Assembly: GCA_013141115.1 (NCBI GenBank)
Contig: JABFRP010000003.1
Location: forward strand, 124,001 to 188,000
Direction: 5' to 3'
DNA length: 64,000 bases
Origin: Ferruginibacter sp.
GTDB lineage: Bacteria > Bacteroidota > Bacteroidia > Chitinophagales > Chitinophagaceae
Each line of letters begins with the position of its first letter. The stretch's first letter is position 1. Position numbers and translations under genes: made by a program. This document shows, piece by piece, positions 51,865 through 61,163 of the stretch. A model generated the notes under the pieces. That model saw only the letters and a list, made by a program, of their open reading frames with translations, was not told the origin of the DNA and searched no databases.

Positions 51865-51872
51865 TACCTTTG
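51865..51872 (+). promoter_or_regulatory. -7 promoter element for rpmB
   Basis: TACCTTTG matches TANNTTTG, 20 nt before the ATG at 51893. The string TACCTTTGCCG is shared with the rplU promoter. Confidence 0.5.
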
Positions 51873-51892
51873 CCGTCCAAAAAATTAGTACA

Positions 51893-52129
51893 ATGGCCAG
51901 AGTATGTCAGGTTACAGGAAAGAAGCCGATCACCGGAAATAAGGTTTCGCATTCGAATATTAAAACCAAGCGCAGGTTTTTACCAAACTTGCAAACCAAG
52001 CGTTATTTTCTTGCAGAAGAAGATAAATGGGTTGTTTTAAAAGTATCTTCCGAAGCAATCAGAACCATTAATAAAAATGGTTTAATGAGCGTAGTTAAAG
52101 GATTACGTGCAGCAGGAGAAAAAATCTAA
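51893..52129 (+). CDS. rpmB: Ribosomal protein bL28
   Basis: This 78-aa protein begins [29 protein letters not shown], the bL28 start with the Cys in place, and ends with the TINKNGL region. It heads the rpmB-rpmG-DUF4295-ftsY order typical of Bacteroidota. A dispersed palindrome follows the stop. Confidence 0.97.
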   Translation: MARVCQVTGKKPITGNKVSHSNIKTKRRFLPNLQTKRYFLAEEDKWVVLKVSSEAIRTINKNGLMSVVKGLRAAGEKI

Positions 52130-52130
52130 A

Positions 52131-52153
52131 ACCCCTATCCCTTAAAGGGGGAA
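52131..52153. repeat. Dispersed palindrome, copy 5
   Basis: ACCCCTATCCCTTAAAGGGG, followed by GAAA, lies between rpmB and rpmG. It has the same layout as the plsC copy. Confidence 0.65.
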
Positions 52154-52185
52154 ATAGAGTAGATTACAATATAAATTAAATTAAA

Positions 52186-52368
52186 ATGGCAAAGAAAGGC
52201 AACAGGGTACAGGTTATTTTAGAGTGTACCGAACATAAAACAAGTGGTAAACCCGGTACAAGCCGTTATATTACTACTAAAAACAAAAAGAACACTCCTG
52301 AAAGAATGGAATTGAAGAAATTCAACTCTATCTTAAAGAAAGTTACTGTTCATAAAGAAATTAAATAA
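52186..52368 (+). CDS. rpmG: Ribosomal protein bL33
   Basis: This 60-aa protein begins [18 protein letters not shown] and carries [21 protein letters not shown], the bL33 body. Only one Cys is present near the start, so it lacks the four-Cys zinc site (C- form). It is followed by a hairpin and then the DUF4295 gene. Confidence 0.97.
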   Translation: MAKKGNRVQVILECTEHKTSGKPGTSRYITTKNKKNTPERMELKKFNSILKKVTVHKEIK

Positions 52369-52393
52369 GTGGATTAGCTGATTGGCTAATTAG

Positions 52394-52411
52394 TCCCGAT
52401 AAATATCGGGA
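52394..52411. repeat. Hairpin between rpmG and the DUF4295 gene
   Basis: TCCCGATA and TATCGGGA form a perfect 8-bp stem with a 2-nt loop, flanked by TAATTAG/CTAATTG-like sequence. The same type of sequence (GATATTTCGGGA) recurs near 39182-39193. Confidence 0.55.
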
Positions 52412-52471
52412 TGCTAATTGGTGAATTCATCAGCAGATTAGCATATTATCACATTATCAAATTAAAATATC

Positions 52472-52642
52472 ATGGCAAAAGCAGCTTCAAAGAACGCTAA
52501 AATTAAAGATACCAAAGCCGCAGCAGATGCAAAAAACTGGACTAAAGTGATACGTACTTTACGTAGCCCTAAAACCGGTGCTTATACTTTTAAAGAGCAG
52601 ATCGTTCACAAAGACAAGATCAAAGAATTTTTAGCCAACTAA
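52472..52642 (+). CDS. DUF4295 small basic protein
   Basis: This 56-aa protein (MAKAASKNAKIKDTKAAADA at the start, then NWTKVIRTLRSPKTGAYTF) matches the conserved DUF4295 family, which in Bacteroidota sits directly between rpmG and ftsY. The basic composition suggests a ribosome-associated protein. It has not been characterised as far as I know. Confidence 0.9.
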   Translation: MAKAASKNAKIKDTKAAADAKNWTKVIRTLRSPKTGAYTFKEQIVHKDKIKEFLAN

Positions 52643-52671
52643 GGTTTACGGCATGAGAATAAATATATTAT

Positions 52672-52698
52672 AAAGCTTCCCGATTTACCGGGAGGCTT
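52672..52698 (+). terminator. Intrinsic terminator before ftsY
   Basis: AAAGCTTCCCG and CGGGAGGCTTT form a stem with a single mismatch and an ATTTAC loop, followed by CTTTATTT. It would end the rpmB-rpmG-DUF4295 transcript. Confidence 0.7.
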
Positions 52699-52785
52699 TC
52701 TTTATTTAGCAACAATTGGTGTTTAGCGATAGAAAGCAGTTAAATTTACAGCATAGTCGGCGGCAACAAACAACCATCAATACTT

Positions 52786-53748
52786 ATGGGACTTTTTGAT
52801 AAACTCTTTGGAAAAAAACAACAGCAGGAAAGCCTGGAGCAGGGATTGCAAAAAACCCGTGAAGGTTTTTTTAGTAAAATAACAAAGGCTATTGCAGGAA
52901 AAAGTACTGTTGATACAGAAGTTTTAGATAATTTGGAAGATGCCTTGGTGAGCGCTGATGTGGGTATTGAAACCACAGTAAAAATTATTGAGCAAATAGA
53001 AAAACGGGTTGCTAAGGATAAATACCTGAATACAGCAGACCTCAATAAAATTCTTAAAGAAGAAGTTCAGAATATTTTAGTTTCAGCCCCGCAGGATACT
53101 AATTACGAGGATTATGAATTACCTGCGGGCCACAAGCCCCATGTTATTTTAGTGGTTGGAGTAAATGGTGTTGGAAAAACAACTACCATTGGTAAGCTGG
53201 CCCATAATTTTTCAAAGGCAGGCAAATCGGTTTTGCTGGGTGCAGCAGATACCTTTAGGGCTGCGGCTGTTGATCAGTTAACCATTTGGAGCGAAAGAAC
53301 CGGTGTGGATATTGTAAAAAAAGAAATGGGCAGCGATCCTGCATCAGTGGCATTTGATACTGTTAAAAGTGGTGTGGCAAAAAATGTAGATGTCATCATT
53401 ATTGATACCGCAGGCCGTTTGCATAATAAAATTCATCTGATGGATGAACTTTCTAAAATTAAAAAAGTTATTCAAAAAGTAATACCAGCTGCACCGCACG
53501 AAGTAATGCTGGTGCTGGATGGCAGCACCGGGCAAAACGCATTGGAACAGGCCAAACATTTTACCGCAGCAACCGATGTAACTGCACTTACTATTACAAA
53601 ATTAGATGGCACCGCAAAAGGTGGTGTAGTATTGGCTATAGCCAGCCAGTTTAAAATTCCTGTAAAATTTATTGGCGTGGGCGAAAAAGCTGAAGACCTT
53701 TTGGTTTTTGATAAACAGCTTTTTGTTGATGGCCTTTTTAATGTTTAA
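52786..53748 (+). CDS. ftsY: Signal recognition particle receptor FtsY
   Basis: This 320-aa protein has the NG-domain GTPase motifs: GVNGVGKTTTIGKLA, DTFRAAA, DTAGR and TKLDGTAKGG. The short acidic N-terminus is typical of Bacteroidota FtsY. It docks SRP-bound ribosomes at the membrane. The next gene on the same strand is not rimO, as I would expect in this cluster, but an MBL-fold gene. Confidence 0.96.
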   Translation: MGLFDKLFGKKQQQESLEQGLQKTREGFFSKITKAIAGKSTVDTEVLDNLEDALVSADVGIETTVKIIEQIEKRVAKDKYLNTADLNKILKEEVQNILVSAPQDTNYEDYELPAGHKPHVILVVGVNGVGKTTTIGKLAHNFSKAGKSVLLGAADTFRAAAVDQLTIWSERTGVDIVKKEMGSDPASVAFDTVKSGVAKNVDVIIIDTAGRLHNKIHLMDELSKIKKVIQKVIPAAPHEVMLVLDGSTGQNALEQAKHFTAATDVTALTITKLDGTAKGGVVLAIASQFKIPVKFIGVGEKAEDLLVFDKQLFVDGLFNV

Positions 53749-54016
53749 GTATAACTACCTGATTTTTATTTTTTCAATCTATTTACTTACATTTTTAAAA
53801 CGAATGCATTAGGTTTGTTTTAAATTCTATCCTTTCGATAGCCTCTCTGCTTCGGCATTTTATCTACTATTTATTTCAAGCATCAGAACTTCTGCAATGG
53901 CAGGTGAGAACACGGTGGTGTTTTTGGGTGATTTGTGCGTATACATTTTTGTATTTATTATTAAACTTTAAACCGGCATTTATTTTAAACCCGATATAAA
54001 ACCCAATTAAAAACTT

Positions 54017-55276
54017 ATGGCAACATTTAAGTATGCAGCAAAAAATGAAGCACCCATTTACGAAACGGTTGTTAATGGTGTTGGCAAAAAAACAATCAAT
54101 AAAGTATTGATGGGTACTTATATAACAACAACTGGTGAGGAAGGGGATTTTTACAAAGTAAAGGCATTTAGCAAAGAAGGCTATATGAAAAAAACTGACC
54201 TGAGCGATAATATGGGTTTTAAAATATTTTATTTAGATGTAGGCCAGGGAGATGGTGTATTAATAGAAGTGGGTAACCTACGCATTTTAATTGATGCAGG
54301 TCCGGCAAGTAATATGTACAGTTACCTAACCAAATGGCAATATACTTACCTGCTGAAGTACAATAAAAAAGTGCATATCGATTATGTTTTTATCAGCCAC
54401 TTTGATACCGATCATTACAAAGGCATTATAAAAATTTTAGAAGATAAACGATTTACGTTTGGCACTATTCACCATGCAGGTATTTTGAAATTTACGACTA
54501 CAGATAACCCTTACAACACAGGTTTGGGCAACACTGTTGAAAGTAATGGAGTAAAATACCTCACCAAGGTTTTTGATAATTTGTTAACTGCTAACGAACC
54601 TGCAAAATTTAACCGGGATGTTACCAACTTTATGGATGCTTTGCTTGCTGCCGATCAGCAAGGCCGTATTACAAAAGTAAAACGCCTTAATGCAGGCGAT
54701 GTTGCTGTTAGTAAAACTATAGAAGGACAAAATTTTACGATTGACGTATTAGGCCCTTTTACAGAAAAAATAAATAACAAACATGCTTACGTTTATTGGA
54801 CCGATGATGGTGTAACTATTAATGGGCATAGCCTGGTGCTTAAAGTTACTTTTGGTACCCGTACGTTTTTGTTTGGAGGGGATTTAAATACCAAATCAGA
54901 AACTTACCTGATGCAGCAATACGGACAACAAAATCCATTTGAAGTTGATGTGGCAAAATCATGTCATCATGGTTCATCTGATTTTACCGAAAAATTTATG
55001 CAACTGATCAATCCGTTTGCAACGGTTATTTCTTCAGGCGATAACGAAGGATTCTCTCATCCCAGGGCAGATGCAATTGGATGTGCAGGCCGCTATTCAA
55101 AAGGGCCACGGCCATTGGTATATTCAACAGAGCTGGCCCGCTCTGTTGATCTGCGAAGCAGGGAAGTGCTTTTTGGTATGATCAATTGCAGGTGTAATGG
55201 CAGTAAAATTTTTATCAGCCAGATGAAAGAAGTGAAAAATTATGCCGACCTGTGGGATTCTTACGAAGTTGGCTAG
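54017..55276 (+). CDS. Cytoplasmic ComEC-like metallo-beta-lactamase-fold protein with SH3-like N-terminus
   Basis: This 419-aa protein has no signal peptide. Residues 1-65 look like an SH3-type beta domain. The MBL domain follows with DVGQGDG (74-80), the metal-binding HFDTDH (H128, D130, D132, H133), FGGD and the CHHGSSD and SHPRAD loops, as in ComEC C-terminal-type hydrolases. It probably cleaves a phosphoester or nucleotide. A 44-aa ORF starts 5 bp after its stop. The TonB receptor is on the opposite strand downstream. Confidence 0.8.
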   Translation: MATFKYAAKNEAPIYETVVNGVGKKTINKVLMGTYITTTGEEGDFYKVKAFSKEGYMKKTDLSDNMGFKIFYLDVGQGDGVLIEVGNLRILIDAGPASNMYSYLTKWQYTYLLKYNKKVHIDYVFISHFDTDHYKGIIKILEDKRFTFGTIHHAGILKFTTTDNPYNTGLGNTVESNGVKYLTKVFDNLLTANEPAKFNRDVTNFMDALLAADQQGRITKVKRLNAGDVAVSKTIEGQNFTIDVLGPFTEKINNKHAYVYWTDDGVTINGHSLVLKVTFGTRTFLFGGDLNTKSETYLMQQYGQQNPFEVDVAKSCHHGSSDFTEKFMQLINPFATVISSGDNEGFSHPRADAIGCAGRYSKGPRPLVYSTELARSVDLRSREVLFGMINCRCNGSKIFISQMKEVKNYADLWDSYEVG

Positions 55277-55281
55277 ATGGT

Positions 55282-55416
55282 ATGATTACAATAAGATTAG
55301 GCATTACTAAATTAAGGGTCGATGAAATAAAAAAACGAATTGATAATCTAAGGGGAGCCCAAACGATTTTAGCTGTGCAGGAACATTATAGCTTTGATCT
55401 TGCTTATGCTTTATAA
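55282..55416 (+). CDS. Small (44-aa) protein linked to the MBL-fold gene
   Basis: The ATG lies 5 bp after the MBL stop, and the frame runs 44 codons to TAA. The product (MITIRLGITKLRVDEIKKRI at the start, tail VQEHYSFDLAYAL) is amphipathic with a helical middle. A terminator hairpin lies just past the stop, consistent with a two-gene transcript. No family is known, and the protein could be a chance frame. Confidence 0.45.
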   Translation: MITIRLGITKLRVDEIKKRIDNLRGAQTILAVQEHYSFDLAYAL

Positions 55417-55420
55417 AAAT

Positions 55421-55450
55421 AAAAGCCACTTCTTTTCAGAAGCGGCTTTT
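55421..55450. terminator. Bidirectional terminator between the small ORF and the TonB receptor gene
   Basis: AAAAGCCACTTCT and AGAAGCGGCTTTT form a 13-bp stem with one mismatch (A opposite C), and the two ends carry A and T runs. Confidence 0.75.
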
Positions 55451-55481
55451 ACATTTTACTCTAACTTAAAACAAACAGATT

Positions 55482-57980
55482 TTAATTTCCTCCACCAATA
55501 CCACCACTACTTTGTGTACGCTTATTTTCTTCTTCAATAGCAGCTTTACGTTGGCGGGCAGCTTTTACCTGGCTATTACCAAAGCGGTAATTAAAGTTTA
55601 ATTTAAACTGGCGGCTTTCCCAGCGGCCGCTTGCCGTGGTTTGCTGGCCGGTAAAATCAGCAGTGCCTTTAAACTTGAGCGTTTTAAAAATATCGCTAAT
55701 GCCTAATTTTAAATTCCCCTTTCCTTTTAAAACAGTTTTTTGTAATCCTCCATCTACACTATACATGGAAATACTTTTAAAAGTACCCTGCCATACTGTA
55801 GGGGAGTTGTAAAAACCACTTAACTCTGCCGTGTACCCTTTGCCCAATTTAAAACTGTTTTGCATAAAAAAGCTTAACGCCACTACATCTAAACTAATTT
55901 TACGATCGCCTCCACCATAATCGGCTTTATACTTGGAGTAATATGAATTTACGTTTGCAAAAAAACTGTACCATTTGTATTGAAAAGGATAGCTGATATT
56001 TAAACTCACAATATCCTGTGTAGCCAAATTTATTTTAGTCATAAAAGCTTTCGACTTTTCGGTGGTATCTGGTAATTGTGTAAAAATATCTTTTACATGA
56101 CTGTAGTTTAATTGTGTATTCAGTTTGTATTTGTAGGTATGTGTAATACCAAAGCTGTTGGTGTATTGCGGCCTTAGCTGTGTATTCCCCTTCATAAAAC
56201 TGTAATCATTTAGTTTAAATTCAAAAGGATTAAGATCCTGGTAGGCCGGCCTGTCAATCCTCCGGCTGTAAGTAATTCCAAACTGGCTCATAGGGTTTTT
56301 GTTAAACGTAATGGCCGCACTCGGAAAAACATCCGTGTAGTTTCTGTTGATAGAAGAATCGTACTTATCATATGCTGTTGTAGTACTGTTATATTTTAAC
56401 CCGGTAGAGTTTCCTTTAGAGTGTGTATTCTCTACTCTTAAACCAGCCTGTATCATAAAGCCTTTAAACGGACGGTTATAATTCACATATCCTGCGTTAA
56501 TGTTTTCGGTGTATTTAAAACGATTGCTTTTGTCTTTATCTTTTGTTTCTACAGCAGTTACGTCATTTACATCGTAGCGGATAAAATCATTATCGGTACT
56601 TACATAACCCACTTTGCCACCAAAGCCCAGTTTACCTTTTTCAAAAGGTTGTTCATAATCTGCCTTTATGGAATAGATGTCAATTTTTGTAGGCGATATC
56701 ATTCGATAAATATTATTATTCAGGTTTACAGTTCCGGTTCCATTGTAATACCTGTTGGGTTGATATTGATTACTATTGATATTAAAATAACCGTAATCGG
56801 CATCCACATTTAATTCCTTACCGGTTTTGCCTACATAGCGGTAGTTAATATTAAAATTAACATTGTCACGCTGCATATCATTATCGTTGTTGGCAACTAA
56901 TATGCGGTCGGTGGTTTTGGTGGGAGCATAAATAATACTCATTGGGCCGCTGGTCTGCATCAGGTTTTTTGATGCGTTTCCGTTTACTACAATGCCAATG
57001 GTACTTTTTGCATCAATATAATAATCGGCACCCACTTTGTAATTATGATTGAATTTATTACGCATTAACATGCGGTTGGTTTGATCAAAAATGGTATCGC
57101 CGGTGCTTAAATTTAGTACACGGTAAAGATTAAATATGCTTTCGTTAATACCTTGATTGTAATTGTAGTTACCAAAAAAATTGGTTTTTTTATTACGGTT
57201 GTTAAGTGATAAACCGCCATTGTACTTTGAGTAAATACCAATAGCATAACCGGCATTTACACTGCCATTTGTACCAAAGGCTTTATTCTTTTTTAGTTTA
57301 ATGTTGATGATACCAGCATTACCTGCCGCTTCATACTTTGCGGATGGGTTGGTAATTAATTCTATTGCTTCTATTTGAGATGATTGCATCGATTTTAAAT
57401 AGTTGGCCAGGTCGGCACCGGAAAGCGGGCTGGGTTTACCATCAATATAAACCTGCACACCGTTTTTGCCGGCTAAACTTAAATTGTCATCTTTATCCAC
57501 CATTACTCCCGGCGATTTACGCAGCAGTTCCAATGCATCGTTGCCAACGGCATTAATAGTGCCTTCTACATTTAAAATAGTTTTATCAGCTTTAACTTCT
57601 ACAATGGGCTTTTTAGTGGTAACTGTAACATCCTGCAAATTTTTTGGTGCTACCTGTGTGGTTATTGCAGGTACAGTTGCGGCATCTCCTTCAGCAACAG
57701 TTATCACTTCCGATGAAGTGGGTTTCATACCCAATACACTCGTTCTTATAAAATAGCTACCTGGTTTTAGCTGCAATATTTCATAATTTCCTGCACTGTT
57801 GGATATGGCTGTTTTAGCAAGAGAAGAATCTTTTGCCCTGTGCAGCATAATAGTTGCAGTGGCAATGCCTTTACCATTGTTGTCTTTAATTTGACCTGTA
57901 ATTTTTGAAGCATTTTGGGCCTTTAATTGAAAGGCAGTAAATAGAGTTACGGCTGCAATAAGCAGTAGTTTTAGTTTCAT
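55482..57980 (-). CDS. TonB-dependent receptor/outer-membrane beta-barrel family protein
   Basis: This 832-aa protein has a signal peptide of about 20 residues, then a CarboxypepD_reg-like domain (ITGQIKDNNGKGIATATIMLHRA). The plug has VQVYIDGKPSPLSGADLANYLKS and GNAGIINIKLKK, and the remaining barrel strands end near FKLNFNYRFG. The C-terminal 25 residues are charged (QRKAAIEEENKRTQSSG). It takes up a substrate with TonB, but no SusD partner is near, so the ligand is unknown. Confidence 0.88.
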   Translation of the reverse strand: MKLKLLLIAAVTLFTAFQLKAQNASKITGQIKDNNGKGIATATIMLHRAKDSSLAKTAISNSAGNYEILQLKPGSYFIRTSVLGMKPTSSEVITVAEGDAATVPAITTQVAPKNLQDVTVTTKKPIVEVKADKTILNVEGTINAVGNDALELLRKSPGVMVDKDDNLSLAGKNGVQVYIDGKPSPLSGADLANYLKSMQSSQIEAIELITNPSAKYEAAGNAGIINIKLKKNKAFGTNGSVNAGYAIGIYSKYNGGLSLNNRNKKTNFFGNYNYNQGINESIFNLYRVLNLSTGDTIFDQTNRMLMRNKFNHNYKVGADYYIDAKSTIGIVVNGNASKNLMQTSGPMSIIYAPTKTTDRILVANNDNDMQRDNVNFNINYRYVGKTGKELNVDADYGYFNINSNQYQPNRYYNGTGTVNLNNNIYRMISPTKIDIYSIKADYEQPFEKGKLGFGGKVGYVSTDNDFIRYDVNDVTAVETKDKDKSNRFKYTENINAGYVNYNRPFKGFMIQAGLRVENTHSKGNSTGLKYNSTTTAYDKYDSSINRNYTDVFPSAAITFNKNPMSQFGITYSRRIDRPAYQDLNPFEFKLNDYSFMKGNTQLRPQYTNSFGITHTYKYKLNTQLNYSHVKDIFTQLPDTTEKSKAFMTKINLATQDIVSLNISYPFQYKWYSFFANVNSYYSKYKADYGGGDRKISLDVVALSFFMQNSFKLGKGYTAELSGFYNSPTVWQGTFKSISMYSVDGGLQKTVLKGKGNLKLGISDIFKTLKFKGTADFTGQQTTASGRWESRQFKLNFNYRFGNSQVKAARQRKAAIEEENKRTQSSGGIGGGN

Positions 57981-58005
57981 GTCTATACTTTTTTGTTTTC
58001 AGGTG

Positions 58006-58013
58006 CAAATGTA
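58006..58013 (-). promoter_or_regulatory. -7 promoter element for the TonB receptor gene
   Basis: TACATTTG on the minus strand matches TANNTTTG, 25 nt before the ATG at 57980. A TTTG lies 24 nt further upstream (58038-58041), slightly farther than the usual -33 spacing. Confidence 0.45.
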
Positions 58014-58114
58014 ATTTCCCAGAGGGTAATTGCATTACAAAAATTCACGAACTGTTGATTTTAATGGATGAATGGTTTGTGAAGCCTTTAATAACTTCTA
58101 ATTTGCCATTTGCT

Positions 58115-58122
58115 TACCTTTG
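58115..58122 (+). promoter_or_regulatory. -7 promoter element for rimO
   Basis: TACCTTTG lies 12 nt before the ATG at 58135, so the longer frame starting with TTG at 58120 is not the start. Confidence 0.45.
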
Positions 58123-58134
58123 CCCTCATTATTT

Positions 58135-59445
58135 ATGAAGACAAAAACTATAAAAAGAGATAAGGTTAACATCATTACGCTGGGCTGTAGTAAAAATATG
58201 GTTGATAGCGAAGTACTTAGCGGACAGCTGATTGCCAATGATATTGATGTGGTACATGAAAACGCAAAGAAAGATCACAATATTGTAATTGTAAACACCT
58301 GCGGTTTTATTGAAAAAGCAAAGGAAGAAAGTATCAATACTATTTTAGACCAGATAGAATTAAAACGCAAAGGCAAACTGGATAAAGTATATGTTACCGG
58401 TTGCTTAAGCGAACGCTATAAAAATAATTTAGAAGAGGAGATACCAGAAGTGGATGCTTTTTTCGGCACTATGGAATTGCAGGGCATGTTAAAGCAGTTT
58501 AATGCAGATTATAAAGCTGATCTTATTGGCGAGCGTTTGTTATACACACCACAGCATTATGCTTATATGAAAATAAGTGAAGGCTGCAATCGTACCTGTT
58601 CTTTTTGCGCTATTCCCTTAATGAGGGGGCAGCATGTTAGCCGCACGATAGAAAGTTTGGTAGATGAAGCCAAACGTTTGGTTGACCGTGGTGTAAAAGA
58701 AGTAATGCTTATTGCGCAAGAGCTTACTTATTATGGCCTGGATATTTATAAGAAAAGAGAGTTGCCAAAATTATTACATGCATTGGCTGATGTAAAAGGG
58801 CTGGAATGGATACGTTTGCATTATGCTTATCCATCGAAATTTCCGATGGAAATTATTGATGCCATAAAAGAAAGAGAGAATATTTGTAACTATATAGATA
58901 TGCCTTTGCAACATGCAGCAAACAATATGTTGCAGGCTATGAAAAGGCAAATTACCAGGGAAGAAATGGAAGATCTTGTGGGGGCAATAAGAAATAAAAT
59001 TCCTGATATCTGTTTGCGTACTACTCTAATTGCCGGCTTTCCCGGAGAGAAAAGAGATGATGTGGAAGAATTGAAAACCTTTTTACAAAAAATGCGTTTT
59101 GACAGGGTGGGCATATTTACTTACAGCCACGAAGAAGGAACTACCGCACATGATTTGGTAGATGATGTGCCAGCAGAAGAAAAAGAAGAAAGAGCACAGG
59201 AAATAATGGAAGTGCAGCAGGAAATATCTTTAGAAAAAAACCAGGAGAAAGTAGGTAAAATTTTTAAAGTGCTGATTGATAAAAAAGAAGCCGGACGCTA
59301 TTTGGGCCGTACCGAATTTGATAGTGTGGAAGTGGATAATGAAGTGATCATAGAGAGTAAAAAGAAATTAATAATTGGCGATTTTGTAAATGTAAAAATT
59401 ACAAAAGCTTACGATTATGATATTGAAGGAGAGGTGGTGGTTTAA
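58135..59445 (+). CDS. rimO: Ribosomal protein uS12 methylthiotransferase RimO
   Basis: This 436-aa protein has the N-terminal UPF0004 domain (LGCSKNMVDSEVL), the radical-SAM CxxxCxxC motif (CNRTCSFCAIPLMRG) and a C-terminal TRAM-like region. It methylthiolates Asp of ribosomal protein S12. The bshC gene starts 57 bp downstream on the same strand. Confidence 0.95.
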   Translation: MKTKTIKRDKVNIITLGCSKNMVDSEVLSGQLIANDIDVVHENAKKDHNIVIVNTCGFIEKAKEESINTILDQIELKRKGKLDKVYVTGCLSERYKNNLEEEIPEVDAFFGTMELQGMLKQFNADYKADLIGERLLYTPQHYAYMKISEGCNRTCSFCAIPLMRGQHVSRTIESLVDEAKRLVDRGVKEVMLIAQELTYYGLDIYKKRELPKLLHALADVKGLEWIRLHYAYPSKFPMEIIDAIKERENICNYIDMPLQHAANNMLQAMKRQITREEMEDLVGAIRNKIPDICLRTTLIAGFPGEKRDDVEELKTFLQKMRFDRVGIFTYSHEEGTTAHDLVDDVPAEEKEERAQEIMEVQQEISLEKNQEKVGKIFKVLIDKKEAGRYLGRTEFDSVEVDNEVIIESKKKLIIGDFVNVKITKAYDYDIEGEVVV

Positions 59446-59470
59446 AGTTTACGGTTTGTAGATTGTTGTC

Positions 59471-59491
59471 GAACATTGAATATTGAACATT
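59471..59491. repeat. Short GAACATT/GAATATT tandem
   Basis: Three ATTGAA-type units lie in the 56-bp spacer between rimO and bshC. They belong to the AATATT-type simple repeats also seen at 24697-24726. Confidence 0.45.
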
Positions 59492-59501
59492 AAAGTATAA
59501 A

Positions 59502-61102
59502 ATGAATTTCTCAGCCCAAAATATTCCTTACCAGTCAACCGGATTTTTTAGCAAGTTGGTGGTTGATTACATTAACCAGTCGGAAAAACTGCAACCTTTT
59601 TATTCCTTTGCCCCAACAATTGATGGCATACAAAAGGCAATTGCACAAAGAAAAAAATACCCCACTGATAGAAAAGCATTGGTTAATATATTAACAAAGC
59701 AATACGCTTCAGTTGCCACAACTGGTAATGTAAAAACTAATATTGATGCATTGCTTTTAGAAAATACATTTACCATTACCACTGCACACCAACCCAATAT
59801 TTTTACCGGGCATTTATATTTTATTTACAAAATTTTGCACACCGTAAAACTGGCAGAGGAATTTAAAAAACAGTTGCCGGAAAATAATTTTGTACCCGTG
59901 TATTATATGGGCAGCGAAGATGCCGACCTGGATGAGCTGGGCCACATTTTTGTAAATGGCGAAAAATACGAGTGGCAAACCAAACAAACCGGTGCGGTGG
60001 GCAGAATGAAAGTGGACAAGGAACTGATAAAGTTGATCGATAGTATTGCAGGCCAGGTTTTAATTCATCCTTTTGGAGCAGCCATCATTGATATAATGAA
60101 AGATTGTTACACCGAAGGAGTAACCATTGAGCAGGCTACTTTTAAATTAGTGAACGAGCTGTTTAAAGATTACGGTGTATTGGTTATTTTGCCGGATGAT
60201 GCAGCATTGAAAAAACTTTTTATTCCTGTTGTAGAAAAAGAATTGAACGAAGCATTTTCTCACACACAAGTGGCGCAAACTGTAGCCGCATTTCCTAAGG
60301 AGTATAAAGTACAGACCAGCGGGAGAGAGCTTAATTTATTTTATTTAAAAGACGACAGAAGGGATAGGATAGAATTGGAAAGCGAAAAGTACAAAGTACA
60401 TGATACCGCAATTTCATTTTCAAAAGAAGCAATAATTACTGAGCTGCATAATTATCCCGAACGCTTTAGTGCCAATGTAATTCTCCGCCCTGTTTTTCAG
60501 GAATTGGTTTTACCCAATATTGCTTTTATTGGTGGTGGTGGCGAAATTGCTTACTGGCTGGAACTGAAAAAAAAGTTTTTGAAGCCGTTAATGTGCCTTA
60601 CCCGGTTTTAGTATTGCGTAATTCTTTTATGGTGGTAGCTAAAGAAGAAGTGGTAAGGATAAAGCATATCAATTTAACTATTGCCGATCTGTTTAAAAAA
60701 GAAAATGACCTGCTGAACGAATTGGTAAAAAAGGAGAGTAGTCTGCAATTGAGTTTACAAAATGAACAACAGGCATTAAATGATATTTATCTTAAACTAA
60801 AAACTATTGCCGGCGCTGTTGATCCCACACTGGCCAGCCATACCGAAGCATTGCAAGTAAAAGCAATGAAAAAAATAGCGGCACTGGAAAAGAAAATGCT
60901 GAGGGCAGAAAAGCGGAAGTTTGAAGCAAAGCAACGGCAGTTGCATAAAATAAAAGCAGTGTTATTTCCTAATAACAATTTGCAGGAGCGTATAGAAAAT
61001 ATCATCCCTTTTTATGCAAAATGGGGAGATGGTTTTATTAAAGCGCTTTACCAAAACTCTTTGGCATTGCAACAGGAATTGGTTGTTTTAGAAGAAGCGT
61101 AA
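59502..61102 (+). pseudogene. bshC: Bacillithiol biosynthesis cysteine-adding enzyme BshC, one frameshift
   Basis: The two frames 59502-60611 and about 60593-61102 join into one 533-residue BshC if the frame is corrected by -1 at an A8 run (60567-60574). Before the run the protein reads GGGGEIAYWLELKKK and after it VFEAVNVPYPVLVLRNSF, the expected BshC sequence. The C-terminal coiled coil is complete. The junction contains A_AAA_AAG, so slippage could also restore it. BshC adds Cys to glucosaminyl-malate. Whether the gene is active depends on this indel. Confidence 0.75.
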
Positions 61103-61163
61103 ATATTTACTGAGCTTTTATTACAGCATAGATTAAAGCAAACGAACAGGGTAGAAGCATTGC

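Noticed and set aside
53749..54016. Possible small gene or regulator between ftsY and the MBL gene
   Set aside because: No frame of useful length and no inverted repeat; nothing distinctive seen.
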